The translations under genes and the position numbers were made by a program. A stretch of DNA of 64,000 nucleotides from Bathynomus jamesi (taxonomy: Eukaryota > Arthropoda > Malacostraca > Isopoda > Cirolanidae): NCBI GenBank assembly GCA_023014485.1, contig JAJOZX010002712.1, positions 62,001 through 126,000 of the forward strand. The letters run 5' to 3'. This document shows positions 22,062 to 32,460 of this stretch, one piece after another (the stretch's first letter is position 1; each line of letters opens with the position of its first letter). The notes beneath the pieces are model-generated. The model was given only the letters and a program-made list of their open reading frames with translations. It searched no databases and was not told the DNA's origin.

Positions 22062-22791
22062 TAGTGATGGGACGATATCTGAATTTCAATCGATGCCGAT
22101 TCCGATTCCGATGCCAATAAAATATCCCGATTCCGATTCTCAGTATTTTTATAGATAAGAGTTTACTTGGTGCTCTTCGGAAAACTATACCTATGTACTC
22201 AGTATGTAGTCCTATTTTATTTATTTGTAAGACTAACTATATAAAGTAATAGTATGGTAATATCACCTTAGAATCTAATTGAATCTACTTACATAGGCTA
22301 TAATGAGTTATGAGCGGATCTAGGATCTAAAGTATGTTGTTTCTAAGTAGGCTGGACTAGGATTGATAGCTGCAGTCACGCTGCTATAGTTTTGTCTCAT
22401 GGGTATTGCATCATGTATTGAAACATGGAATAGTTGCTTTCATTGGTTAGATCTGACGTTGCCATGTATTGCAAGATGAAATAATTAAATACTAAAAATT
22501 AAAATCTTCTTTTGAATTGAATAAATTGCTATAAATAAAAATACTAAATTTGTCTTGAATATTGAATATCAGAATATCAGTAATCAAATTACAAATGAAA
22601 ATTAAATTTGTGCTGTGAAAAGAAAAAGATAATTTAATTAATAATTAGTTCATTTTTGTCACTAAATGACAAAGAATCGTTGTAAGAATCGAAAGTCGTA
22701 ACCAAATTCTTACGATTCCGATGCCGATGCCGATTCCTGAAAAACACTCGATTATTCCGATTCTCGATTCCGATTAATCGTCCCATCACTA
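22062..22791. mobile_element. hAT-type MITE with perfect 8-bp TSD
   Basis: Ends TAGTGATGGGACGAT and, complemented, TAGTGATGGGACGATTAATC. The octamer TTTATTAT occurs exactly on both sides (22054-22061 and 22792-22799). Subterminal CGATTCCGATGCCGATTCC repeats are inverted at the two ends. The 730-bp interior is AT-rich and non-coding. Confidence 0.9.
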
Positions 22792-22795
22792 TTTA

Positions 22796-23044
22796 TTATT
22801 CTAAAATATTATCTTCATTTTCATTGTCATTTTGTTCAGTAGTCACATTATTTGAAGCTTCATTTTCATTGTCATTTTGTTCAGTAGTCGCATTAGGCCT
22901 ATTTGAAACTTCATTGTCAATATCACTAGGATAATATTCTTTATCACTGTCTGATACTGAGAAATCATCTGATAAATCTGATAAATATGTTATTTCTTCA
23001 TCATCATTGCGTTTGCTGATATTCAAATGGTTATTTTTTGACAT
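22796..23044 (-). pseudogene. Acidic N-terminal fragment, possibly piggyBac-like transposase
   Basis: Starts MSKNNHLNISKRNDDEE and continues with LSDLSDDFSVSDSDKEYYP, rich in Asp/Ser as in the N-termini of piggyBac-type transposases, then an imperfect duplication of TEQNDNENEASNN/TEQNDNENEDN. It ends at 22796, immediately at the TSD of the hAT MITE (22062-22791), whose insertion would have separated it from the catalytic part. No catalytic Asp motifs remain, so the assignment rests on composition and on the TTAA-bearing flanks. Confidence 0.35.
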
Positions 23045-24126
23045 ATGGGTTGAAATACTTGGATTTTCATCAAATTATTCATAGAAAATCAACTCATTAT
23101 GTTATGTAAAAACCAAGGGAGAGAACAGCAAAACAACCTCTTTACCCAAGTGCCATCACACAGAAACTGAGCCAAACATAACCTCACAGCTCCTTATAAC
23201 ACATTTCTTTCAATGGCATACTGGATGCACATGCGCATCAAAGGCATAAGATGACATGCCGCTTGACATGCATGTACATCAAGTGGCAGTCAACATGTTA
23301 AGCTAAGAATATACACTATTTAGTTTACAATGTACAAACACACACACATTCATGAAAGCATCCAAAATTCCAAACCTGAAAACATTTTGAACATCTGTAT
23401 AAGAACATAAGAAATTTTTACAGTGGGCACACTAGGGGCCACTTCAGCCCATCAAGGTGGCTCCACTATGTAAAAACTGCCTGTACATTGGCAACAACCA
23501 ATTTTTACAGAACTAATTAATTATCAATTTAAAACCAATTAATTATCAATTTAAAACTAAAGATAGAATCTCTGGATCCAGAGGATCAGTCATAATAGGC
23601 TACTATCCACAAATATGTTACACTCTATATCTATTTATAACTGACATGCAAATATATCAGATCCAAAGAATCCAGTCAATTTCATTACAGTACCCATCGA
23701 TACCAGTACCTTGCCAACCAAAAATAAGTCACAGTCCATATCAATTGCAGACCAAGTCACAATTACAACCATATACATTACAATATATATACTTAGTAGG
23801 AAAAGTGTAGGTGTGGCTGTAAAGACTGTACAGTAATGTAGAAATGTGTGTGCACCCATTTTGGGTCTCACATTTAAAGGTGTTTGTGGGGCAAGTCAAG
23901 ATCATGAGTTTTTCAATACCTCACAGTACTATGGGGGCACCGCTTGACAGAGGAATCCCTTTAAATGGGGTGTGTATGGACAGAGAGTATCCCCTAACCC
24001 AAGATGCTGGCTCCCCTTATGTCCCACAACACTTGTGTTGAGCTGTGGGATCTATCACCTAAATGTACACAATATATATGAAATAAACTAGTACCATTCA
24101 TGCAATAAAAATGGGCTTAAACACTA

Positions 24127-25408
24127 TCACCAGATGTCCCTTGCAGACATCAAACTATCCAACCTTCTTTTGAAAGAATCAAGTGCATCTGAAGTCACCA
24201 CTTCTTCTGTCAGACTGTTCCAAAACTTAATTACTCTGTTTGTAAAACTATGTTTTCTTAAATTTGTTCTACATCTTGGCTTAAATAATTTCATACTCTG
24301 ACCTCTAATGAAAGACTCAAAATCTATCTTATCCAACCCTTTTATCATTTTATACACCTCTATCATATCACCCCTTAACCTCCTCCTTTTTAATGAGACC
24401 ATGTTTAGATAAGCCAGTCTTTCCTTATATGTCAATTGTCTTAGAGATGGGATCATTCTTGTTGCTCGTTTCTGTACTTTTTCCAGTTTTTGAATATCTT
24501 GTATCAAATAGGGACTATTAAATTGAATACAGTATTCGAGGAGGGGTCTCACATATGAAATGTATAGTTTGCTTTATAATATTGGGTGATTTGTATTCAA
24601 TGTGTCTCTGCATGAGATTGAGTCTAGCATTTGCTTTATTTCTGATTACTGTACAGTGATTTGAGGGTTTAAGTTCATTAGTCACAGTGACACCCAAGTC
24701 TTTCTCTTTATCATCATTTTTAATCCAAATTCCATTCATATTGTATTCAAATTCTGGATTTTTTGGCCCAATATGCATAACCTTGCACTTATCAACATTA
24801 AATTTCATCTCTCACTTATCTGCCCAGGCTGTTACTCTGTCTAAGTCTTTTTGTATTGTCATTGCTCCTGCTACTGACTTAACATTATGGCCTAATTTTG
24901 TATCAGCAAATTTTGAGGTTTTACATGAAAGGCCCTTCTCTAGATCATTTATATAAACAACAAAAAGCAGAGGTCCGAGCACAGACCCCTGTGGGACTCC
25001 GCTCAATACGGGTCTCCAAGTAGACTTATTTCCATTTAGATGAACTCTCTGTTTTCTGTTTTTACCAACAATCTTGCATGAGGAACAGTATCAAATGCCT
25101 TTGCAAACTAAGTATACTATATCTACTGGCTCCTTATTGTCCAAATGCAATAGGACTCCATCATAAAATTCAATCAAGTTGGTTAGACAGGACCTTCCAT
25201 TTCGAAAGCCATGCTGGCTATCATTTATAAGGTTGCACTCTTCAAGGAACTCAGTAACTTTACCTCTAATGATACTTTCGAGTAATTTGCAAATAATGGA
25301 GGTGAGGCTGATGGGTCTGTAGTTTTTTGCCAAGTTTCTATTTCCTTTTTTAAATATTGGAGCCACATTTGCTTTCTTCCAATCCTCTGGAATTTCAGTA
25401 CATATCAA
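24127..25408 (-). pseudogene. CR1-type reverse transcriptase (copy B)
   Basis: In separate frames: IPEDWKKANVAPIFKKGNRN and NYRPISLTS (25408-25091, fingers), LINDSQHGFRNGRSCLTN, then SGVPQGSVLGPLLFVVYIND (25006-24812, motif B). The FADDTKLG catalytic block is degraded to FADTKLG, losing one Asp of the FADD pair. Next come MKFNVDKCKVMHIGPKNPEF and KDLGVTVTNELKPSNHC (24808-24518), then the C-terminal EKVQKRATRMIPSLRQL and RRLRGDMIEVYKMIKGLD (24552-24127). Motif A (DF.KAFD) is damaged (IVYLVCKGI). The gene is dead, but every block of a CR1/jockey-group RT can be placed. Confidence 0.85.
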
Positions 25409-25665
25409 TGATTTATTAAAAATAATTTCTAGTGCCTGTGCTATATTCTTTTTGGCAGCTTTTGACTATTGGATGCATTTCATCTGGCCCTGGAGATTTT
25501 TCTATTTTTAATTTATCTATTGCTTTTAGGATATCTAGTTTTGTTACCCTTAATTCATTTCTCTATCTTGTCCTGGTAGTATAAGATCAGGAATATTATT
25601 TAAATTTTCATTTGTGAATACTGATGAGAAGTATTTGTTTAGTTCTTCAGTTATTTCAAGATCAT

Positions 25666-26017
25666 CATCTATAGTTTTATCATCTATAGTTTTATCATCT
25701 ATAGTTTTATCATCTATAGTTTTATCATCTATAGTTTTATCATCTATAGTTTTATCATCTATAGTTTTATCATCTATAGTTTTATCATCTATAGTTTTAT
25801 CATCTATAGTTTTATCATCTATAGTTTTATCATCTATAGTTTTATCATCTATAGTTTATCATCTATAGTTTTATCATCTATAGTTTTATCATCTATAGTT
25901 TTATCATCTATAGTTTTATCATCTATAGTTTTATCATCTATAGTTTTATCATCTATAGTTTTATCATCTATAGTTTTATCATCTATAGTTTTATCATCTA
26001 TAGTTTTATCATCTATA
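25666..26017. repeat. 15-bp minisatellite, about 23 copies, inside CR1 coding sequence
   Basis: The unit CATCTATAGTTTTAT is repeated with almost no variation; one copy near 25856 lacks a T. On the minus strand the array reads in frame as repeating DDKTI pentapeptides between KSRVKKKIGPLHI and the conserved segment leading to KYFSSVFTN. It therefore sits in the linker between endonuclease and RT. Confidence 0.95.
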
Positions 26018-26682
26018 TGGAGGGGGCCAATTTTCTTTTTCACTCTACTTTTCAAATTGAAGTGACTGAAAAACTTCTTAGGATTGGTTTTTGAATTCTT
26101 GGCTAGTCTTTTTTCCAGGTCTCATTTGCTCGCTCTGATTGCTTTCTTGCAAATGCTTCTTTTACTTTTATATATTTCAGTCTGCCATTTTTAGTTCTTT
26201 TGAATTTATGAAATGCTTTTGTTTTTTCTCTGATTGCTCTTTTTATATTGCAGTTTATCCAAGGTTATTTTTTATTTTTTCCAGTTCTGATTTTACACTG
26301 TGGGATATGCTTCCTTTGTATATTCATTATTATACTTTTAAATTTTTCCCACATACTAGTTACTGTCTGTTCAGGCTGTAGAATATCTGTCCAATTTATT
26401 AGACACAGATCATTTACTAGTCCATTTATATTTCCTCTTTTAAAATCTGGGACTTCTACTTTATTTTCACTAGGTCATGAATTACAAACAATATTAAACC
26501 AAAGGATACAATGATCACCTGAACCTAGTGTTTCTGAAACTGAGATATCCTGGAAGGTATCTGGATTATTTGTTAGAATTAAATCTAGAATGGCATCGAC
26601 CCTGGTTGGCTCCTTTACTAACTGGGTTAAACCATTCTCAATTATACAGTCTAAGAATCTCTCATTACTTTCTGGTGTTTAT

Positions 26683-27110
26683 CATATTTCCCAGTTTATA
26701 TGCCTATAATTGAAATCTCCAACAATAATAATATTGCTTGTCATTGCTTTACTTATTTCATCAATAAGTTTATTTTCTACATACTTATTTTCTTCTCTAC
26801 TTTTGGGGATTCCTCCAACTGAACATCCCTCAGGTGGTCTATAGATACCCCCCATCCTGATTTTCCTGGCATTTTTATGCCCAATATCTATCCATACGGA
26901 TTCAACTATTTCTTCTTTAACGGAAGTAACTTCAACGGGATTCAGATTTGTCTTGGCATAAATAAATACTCCGCCACCCTCTGAATATTTATGTTCATAA
27001 TAAAAAAGTTCATAGCCATCAATTTCATAAGTAATGGTATTATCTCTCACTAAATGGACTATTTAGTATTGTACTGAATTTTGTCCAAGTTTCAGTGACA
27101 ATCATAATTG
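26683..27110 (-). pseudogene. CR1-type endonuclease domain, 5'-truncated (copy B)
   Basis: Reads VTETW near 27085, then ITYEIDGYELFYYEHKYSEG, GGGVFIYAKTNL, VESVWIDIGH, GGIYRPPEG and IIIVGDFNYRHINWE. These are the usual AP-endonuclease blocks (catalytic Glu in TETW, Asp/Asn in GDFN). A stop separates VTETW from the rest. The first catalytic Asn block is missing because of 5' truncation. Further C-terminal pieces (Ser-Asp-His region, 26500-26680) are degraded. Confidence 0.75.
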
Positions 27111-27841
27111 TTATCAAGAGTATAAGAACATAAGAAACATAAGAAATTTTTATAGTGGGCACACTAGGGGCCACTTCAGCCCATCGAGGTGGCTCCACCA
27201 TGTAAAAACTGCCTGTACATTGGCAACAACCAATTTTTACAAAACTAATTAATTATCATTTTAAAACTAATTAATTATCAATTTAAAACTAAAGATAGAA
27301 TCTCTGGATCCAGAGGATCAAAGTCATAATAGGCTACTATCCACAAATATGTTACACACTATATCTATTTATAACTGACATGCAAATATATCACATCCAA
27401 AGAATCCAGTCAATTTCATTACGGTACCCAATACCCATCAATACCAGTACCTTGCCAACCAAAAATAAGTCACGGTCCATATCAATTGCGGACCAAGTCA
27501 CAATTTACAACCATATACTTTACAATATATATATTTAGGAGGAAAACTGTAGGTGTGGCTGTAAAGACTGTACAGTAATGTAGAAATGTGTGTGCACCCA
27601 TTTTGGGTCTCCCATTTAAAGGTGTTTCTGGGGCAAGTGAAGATCCTGAGTTTTTCAATACCTCACAGTACTATGGGGGGTACCACTCAGCAGAGGAATC
27701 TCTTTAAATGGGATATGTAAGGACAGAGTATCCCCTAACCCAAGATGCTGCCTCCCTATATCCCACAACACCTGTGTTGAGCTGTGAGATCTATCACCCA
27801 AATGCGTACCATTCATGCAATAAAAATGGGCTTAAACACCA

Positions 27842-28474
27842 TCACCAGATGTCCCTTGCAGACATCAAACTATCCAACCTTCTTTTGAAAGAATCAAGTG
27901 TATCTGAAGTCACCACTTCTTCTGTCAGACTGTTCCAAAACTTAATTACTCTGTTTGTAAAACTGTTTTCTTAAATTTGTTCTACATCTTGGCTTAAATA
28001 ATTTCATACTATGACGTCTAGTCTGGTTATTGTGATCTTTAATGAAGAGAGATTCAAAATCTATCTTATCCAACCCTTTTATCATTTTATACACCTTTAT
28101 CATATCACCCCTTAACCTCCTCCTTTTTAATGAGAACATGCTTAGATACGCCAGTCTTTCCTTATATGTCAATTGTCTTAGAGATGGGATCATTCTTGTT
28201 GCTTGTTTCTGTACTTTTTCAATATCTTGTATCAAATAGGGACTATTAAATTGAATACAGTATTCTAGGAGGGGTCTCACATATGAAATGTATAGTTGCT
28301 TTATAATTAATATTGGGTGATTTGTGTTCAATTTGTCTCTGCATGAGACTGAGTCTAGCATTTGCTTTATTTCTGATTACTGTACAGTGATTTGAGGGTT
28401 TAAGTTAATTTTTCACAGTGACACCCAAGTCTTTCTCTTTATCATCATTTTTAATCCAAATTCCATTCATATTG
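27842..28474 (-). pseudogene. CR1-type RT C-terminus (copy A)
   Basis: Encodes LYISYVRPLLEYCIQFNSPY, EKVQKQATRMIPSLRQL and RRLRGDMIKVYKMIKG, closely matching copy B (for example K instead of E in MIKV). A difference from copy B is an insertion encoding IKDHNNQTRRHSMKLF, which is the usual CR1 form, so copy B has a small deletion here. Frame changes follow near 27965. Confidence 0.8.
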
Positions 28475-28519
28475 GTATTGGTATTTGTACTAATTTGGCC
28501 TATTCCTTTAGTTTTTTAG

Positions 28520-29589
28520 TCAATTATATGATACAATCTTTGATAGTAAATCAGTCCCTTTACTATTAAGGTGAATTCCATCTCTGTTATAGAACTCTTT
28601 TTTTGTAAAATTTATTCCACAGTTTGATATATGTAATTTCCATGCTCTGACATAGTGTCTTAAGCCTACTATTTATATATAGTGCTTGTGAGTACCACTT
28701 ATTATTCTCATGTATCCTGGGAATTATACCTGTGATAGATGTTTTAAGGTTAGGTCTCCGTTCCTTTAACTTCGTTAATCGCTGTTTATATGACTCCATG
28801 ATTTCTTCGGAATGCTTACCCTTTATATCATTTCCACCTACATGCATAACCATATTCTTTGGCACAGTTAGGTCAATACCAGATCCTTTCTCTATAATTT
28901 TATTACTAATTCTATTTATCCCTGCACCTGGATAATGGTAAGTTATGCTACCTCTAGGTAATTTAGATCCTAGGCCCCTCACTTGAGAGTCACCTATAAC
29001 AGATGCTGGTTCAAACACACCTATAGCTTTAGAGTGCCTGGATTTATATGAGTCTGGATTATTATTGATAACATTTTGTTTTATAGGCCTACTTTCTTCA
29101 GCTTTCTCATCTTGATCCTGGACCAGCGAGAAAGCATGAAACCGATTGGTTAGTTCTATAAGGATACTTTTCCTTGGCTCTTGAATTCTAGCTTTCCAGG
29201 TTTTCCTAGGTTTAGTCCACTCATCAATTTCAGAAATTGTCTGAGGATATCTAGGCCTAGGCTCACTATGAGGTATAGGGACATTTAAGTTTACTTGAAC
29301 TGCTACTTCACTAGATTTAGGCTCAACTGCAATATCTCTAAGTTGGTCTGGCCTCTCCCTCACTAATAGACCTTCTGGACTTAAAAATTTTTATTACAGT
29401 ACTACACTTGTCACAAAACCACATCAAGTTTACATTAAGCTTAGAAGTAGCATTTATACCTTTATATATATCATTTGTAAGGCCTTTGCAACTTACGTGA
29501 TACCAGTCATCACAGCTATCACATGTAATAGCTCTATCTTTATTCTTAACTTCCTTTTTACAAACTCTACAGTCACTGTCAAAACCCAT
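28520..29589 (-). pseudogene. CR1 ORF1: PHD finger plus SGNH/GDSL esterase
   Basis: 29589-29338 encodes CRVCKKEVKN, ITCDSCDDWYHVSCKGL and WFCDKC, a C4HC3 PHD-type zinc finger. After a frame change near 29370, 29363-28587 encodes a linker and then an SGNH hydrolase: SVIGDSQVRGLG (block I with catalytic Ser), MVMHVGGNDIKG (block III Gly-Asn) and, past a further frame change near 28590, NRDGIHLNSKG (block V with catalytic Asp-x-x-His). This PHD-plus-esterase ORF1 is well established for CR1-clade elements, where it is thought to assist RNP formation and membrane or lipid interaction. Two frameshifts make it inactive, but all catalytic blocks are still legible. Confidence 0.85.
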
Positions 29590-29732
29590 TTGGTAATTTT
29601 TATCAGTCCAGTCTCTGGAAACTGAAAATAAAGTTTACCATAAGACTTTACATTTTTTTTAAACAACTTTTATTAAGTACAATATGAAGGCAAATGCCAA
29701 TTAAAACTATAAAATTAATGTTAAGAAATTAT

Positions 29733-29934
29733 GGATCAAATGTAGAATTTGGACCCCAGCCTTCTTTAGTTAGCTTTATAAGGCTAACCAACAAAAATAT
29801 CACGACCTAACCTAACCAATCGTCAAGGGCGTACAGTTAACCTAACGATTGGTTAGGTTAGGTCATGATATTTTTGTTAGTTAGCCTTATAAAGCTAACT
29901 AAAGAAGGCTGGGGTCGAATTCTACATTTGATCC
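29733..29934. repeat. Long palindrome with CCTAACC core (91-bp and 90-bp arms)
   Basis: The left arm 29733-29823 and right arm 29845-29934 are almost perfect reverse complements around a 21-nt loop. The inner ends read ACCTAACCTAACCAATCGT and its complement, so the arms carry TTAGG-like pentamers. The CAATCGTCAAGGGCGTACAG segment is shared with the TTAGG-rich blocks at 33.1, 40.8 and 42.1 kb. Confidence 0.9.
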
Positions 29935-30059
29935 GAAATTATTTTTTTGAGCAATAAAATCGCGGATCATGTTTTTGGGAGTGATAAAATGGCTGATCCC
30001 ACAAAGGTTAGGAAGGTACCGCTAACAAAATTGGGGAGTTTGACCTGAACTCATAAGAT

Positions 30060-30090
30060 TTTGGTTATTATTCATTTTTTGACCCAGTCA
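30060..30090. repeat. Isolated copy of a foldback-family end
   Basis: TTATTCATTTTTTGACCCAGTC complemented resembles the end GACTGGGTCAAAAAACGAAT found at 31647 and, inverted, at 40555. It is probably a terminus of the same repeat family. Confidence 0.4.
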
Positions 30091-30367
30091 CACCCAGCTA
30101 TAACAGCAATATATATTGAATAATCAATGAAAACTGAATAAGAAAATATATATATTATCTTGTGCAAATTTGTATAAAATGTGTTTTTTTATTAAAATAT
30201 ATTTCCTATTTTTGGTTTTTTCAATATATATATATCGACTATTTGGTGAATATTTCTTATTTTTGGTGATTCTGGCTACTTCTGCGTAATTCAATTTGTT
30301 CTGTTTTACAAATAAATAATTTTTAGCAATTTTTCGTCTGTTCAGTTCGTTTTTTTTGTGACGAAGT

Positions 30368-31230
30368 ATGACGTGTCAGTTATGCATATTTGATTTTGAA
30401 GACGTGATCCGCCATATTGCCCTCGATGAAGACAAGAGTTTAGACCTTTTTTTCAATCATGGAATAATTAAGACATCCGTGACCTGCCCTAAATACAATA
30501 GTGCTTGTACAGGAATTCCCCAGTTATTGCGGTTAATGCTGCCAGCGAAAACGCCGCAATAACCGAAACCGCAATAATCGGGATGCATAATACATATTAA
30601 TTACGTTAATGCTGCCAAAACTTTTCAAAAACCGTAATAAATCGAATAAACCTCAATAATCAGGATGCATAATACATGTTAAAACGTTAATGTTGCCAAA
30701 ATGAGTAAATGAAACACAGTATATAGTTTTATAAGTTTATTAACATACATAACAGTTTTATAAGTTTATTAACATACGTAACTTTTCTTCTAAAGTAATC
30801 ACTTTGCGTTTCTTCTTAGCACTTCCAATAGCATCTTCAGCTTTTCTAATCACACTCATTGTACAAAGGGTTGATAATGCAAGTAAACTATGCAAGCGAA
30901 CTGTTCTGTATGAAGACTGCAGCGACACTGAACACCAACCAGCTGCCGGGTGATACTGGGTATACGTGTACTGTACGATAACCATGTGCAAACGTCGGAA
31001 CATAACATTTTTGCCAGACATATGATTTTCAAATACCGCAATAACTCGAAGTTTGAAAGTGATAATCGGGATTATAGTCGCAAATTATAAACCGCAATAA
31101 CTCGAATATCGCAATAATCGAAACCGCAATAAGCGAGGAATTCCTGTATTTTAAGAAAAGACCAGAATGTCTTTAGGTGCCGTAAAAAAAATTATAAAAA
31201 TAAACATGTGTCATTTCAGTTTAAGGGCAG
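30368..31230 (+). pseudogene. Zinc-ribbon fragment, ISXO2/Merlin-like N-terminus, split by a MITE
   Basis: Encodes MTCQLCIFDFEDVIRHIALD, LFFNHGIIKTSVTCPKYNSA and CT, interrupted at 30508 by a pogo MITE. After the MITE the reading resumes as FKKRPECL (31150 onward). A D/E-rich helix followed by GII....CPKC..... is the N-terminal arrangement of ISXO2-like (Merlin) transposases. The second Cys of the CPKC pair is changed to Tyr. The C-terminal DDE domain is not found. Other short zinc-ribbon proteins cannot be excluded. Confidence 0.4.
30510..31146 (-). mobile_element. Tigger-derived MITE with CENP-B-like N-terminal remnant
   Basis: Ends CAGGAATTCCCCAGTTATTG and, complemented, CAGGAATTCCTCGCTTATTG, with TA outside both (30508-30509, 31147-31148). 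Subterminal CCGCAATAA(C/T)CGAA repeats occur at both ends. A minus-strand frame (30860 downward) reads MSVIRKAEDAIGSAKKKRKV then ITLEEKLRM, the start of the CENP-B/Tigger DNA-binding domain; the rest of the transposase is deleted. Confidence 0.8.
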
Positions 31231-31265
31231 GCGAAATTTAGCGGACTACCCATGCAAGGTTGGCA

Positions 31266-31345
31266 CATGTTATTACATTATCATTTGTATAATTTAGGTC
31301 TCAGGGGTATAAAGATCACGCATCACAAATTGATCGGTCCTAATG
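31266..31345. repeat. Partial second copy of the TTAA foldback MITE
   Basis: Shares TATTACATTATCATTTGTAT, AATTTAGGTCTCAGGGGTAT and GATCACGCATCACAAA with 18516-18640, but the centre and right arm are reduced. Confidence 0.75.
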
Positions 31346-31369
31346 TTTTGCGGACAGTTCAGTACGTGA

Positions 31370-31665
31370 CACCAGTTAGGTCAACTGTATGCCCTAGATG
31401 ATTGGTTAGGTTGTCATGATATTTTTGTTTAAATTCATTAGTTTAAACGAAAATGATGAGTGCAAACTTTTCTGGTTAATTTTGAGGTGTTTTGTACGAA
31501 ACTGCCATCCATTTCCTGTGCAAATGCATAGTTTTCAAGATGACGATATCTCAAAAACTACGCATTTGCACAGGAAACGGATGGCAGATTCGTGCAGAGC
31601 ACCTCAAAATTAACCAGAAAAGTTTGCTCATTATAAAGAGAGACTGGGTCAAAAAACGAATAATT
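31370..31665. repeat. Composite repeat: TTAGG block plus foldback (copy 1)
   Basis: A short block (GTCAACTGTATGCCCTAGATG, GATTGGTTAGGTTGTCATGA) is followed by a foldback. AAACTTTTCTGGTTAATTTT, GAGGTGTTTTGTACGAAACT and GCCATCCATTTCCTGTGCAA pair with complementary sequence up to about 31630. The unit ends GACTGGGTCAAAAAACGAAT. Copy 2 is at 40540-40890 in reverse orientation. Confidence 0.8.
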
Positions 31666-31699
31666 ACCAAGATTTTAGTATCACGATGGCGTTGGTTTG

Positions 31700-31940
31700 C
31701 GATGGTTGTAATTATTCAGTGTTTAACTTCATGCAAACTTTTTGATGATGAAGAGGCTGCATTTAATTTTTATGTAGAACACGGTGGATTGCTAAAAGAA
31801 TTTATTTGCCCTAAGAAAAACAAGGAAGGTATTGTTTGTGGTAATACGTGTGTGTGTTCGATAAAAACAGAAAAGCATTTCGTTGCCATAGGTCGTTGCA
31901 TGATAAGAAACGGAGAAGGGGAACACGCAAGGTTAGGTTA
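31700..31940 (+). pseudogene. Second ISXO2/Merlin-like zinc-ribbon fragment
   Basis: Encodes LFDDEEAAFNFYVEHGGLLK, EFICPKKNKEGIVCGNTC and CVCSIKTEKHFVAIGRC before running into TTAGG repeats at 31930. The helix-GLL-x-x-x-CPKK arrangement parallels the fragment at 30368 and suggests the same family. The extra Cys residues may form the ribbon. There is no catalytic domain downstream. Confidence 0.4.
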
Positions 31941-31945
31941 GGTTA

Positions 31946-32067
31946 GTATAGTTTTACGGTATATATAATATATACAGTGAATATATACGGTGTTTGTTTT
32001 ACTATATATATATATATAAATTTATATATATTCCTTTTAAGTCACTCATGTTGGCTGTTTCTACAAT
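31946..32067. other. TA-rich spacer
   Basis: Contains a TATATATATATATA tract near 32003-32015. No gene. Confidence 0.5.
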
Positions 32068-32292
32068 TTCCATAATTTATATATCAATGGATTCGTTTTT
32101 ATATCGCGAATGCGCCCTAGATATTCTCTACTGAAGGAATTACCCACATTTTAGGGTATTTTTTCACACTTATACCCGAAAACAAACTTCGTGTCCTAAC
32201 TTAGTTTTGGGCCAGTTCCCTCACTTGAGACTATCCAAATCGCATTCCTGGTGTCATAACGAATCCATTGATCTATAAATTATGGGAATTGA
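32068..32292. repeat. Inverted-repeat element, about 35-bp arms
   Basis: AATTTCCATAATTTATATAT followed by CAATGGATTCGTT near 32068-32097 pairs with AACGAATCCATTG and ATCTATAAATTATGGGAATT near 32258-32292. The interior is non-coding. A small foldback MITE is likely. Confidence 0.65.
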
Positions 32293-32460
32293 AGAGACCG
32301 GAGTGATAGTAAAAAATTACCACCCATTTTTGTAGAGTAGGCTATGTTGCTAAGTTAGGTCCTACGCTTAAAAATTTTGTTGACTCACCAACTTTGATAC
32401 TATCAAGTTATATCAAAATAGTTACTCAGGTTAGGTCAAGTGGGAGTCTTACCTTGTGGT

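Larger units (their letters stand above)
18049..23303 (-). mobile_element. Possible piggyBac-like element, shattered by nested insertions
   Basis: The right border complemented reads TTAACATGTTGACTGCCACT (about 23301 downward). The left border reads CTAACACATTGACTGCCACT (from about 18049), with one change in the TTAA. Inside both ends are related subterminal sequences: GATGCTCATGTGCATCAGTG near 18195 and GATGCACATGCGCATCAAAG near 23233. A second inverted pair, TGTATACAA(C/T)ATCCCCCTCA, lies near 18340 and 21900. A short acidic ORF on the minus strand at 22796-23044 could be the transposase N-terminus. TTAA targets and 13-20 bp terminal repeats suit piggyBac. The rest of the transposase is gone, and later elements occupy the interior. 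Confidence 0.4.
23398..27119 (-). mobile_element. CR1-type non-LTR retrotransposon, 5'-truncated (copy B)
   Basis: Minus-strand order: part of the endonuclease (27110-26683), a minisatellite (26017-25666), RT (25408-24812), RT C-terminus (24808-24127), and a 3' UTR of about 700 bp ending in TTTCTTATGTTCTTATA, the short-repeat 3' terminus typical of CR1 elements. The 5' end lies within the endonuclease and joins directly to the 3' terminus of copy A at about 27120. The 3' UTR is nearly identical to that of copy A. Confidence 0.85.
27120..29600 (-). mobile_element. CR1-type retrotransposon with internal deletion (copy A)
   Basis: Minus-strand order: ORF1 with PHD finger (29589-29338) and esterase (29363 to about 28520), then directly the RT C-terminus (about 28474-27842) and a 3' UTR ending near 27120. 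Sequence identity to copy B stops abruptly near 28475, so endonuclease and most of RT were lost in one deletion. The order ORF1-ORF2-3'UTR is otherwise normal for CR1. Confidence 0.75.

Noticed and set aside
22796..23044. Calling the acidic ORF an ordinary host gene
   Set aside because: It lies inside inverted repeats with TTAA and abuts a MITE TSD; a transposase N-terminus fits better, although weakly.
25614..25868. Plus-strand ORF of repeated SSIVL pentapeptides
   Set aside because: It is the complement-strand reading of the 15-bp minisatellite; the in-frame coding sense is the minus-strand CR1 linker.
31920..31950. GGTTAGGTTAGG as a telomere or interstitial telomere
   Set aside because: Only two to four pentamers, repeated in the same context at several sites; better explained as part of a dispersed repeat family.
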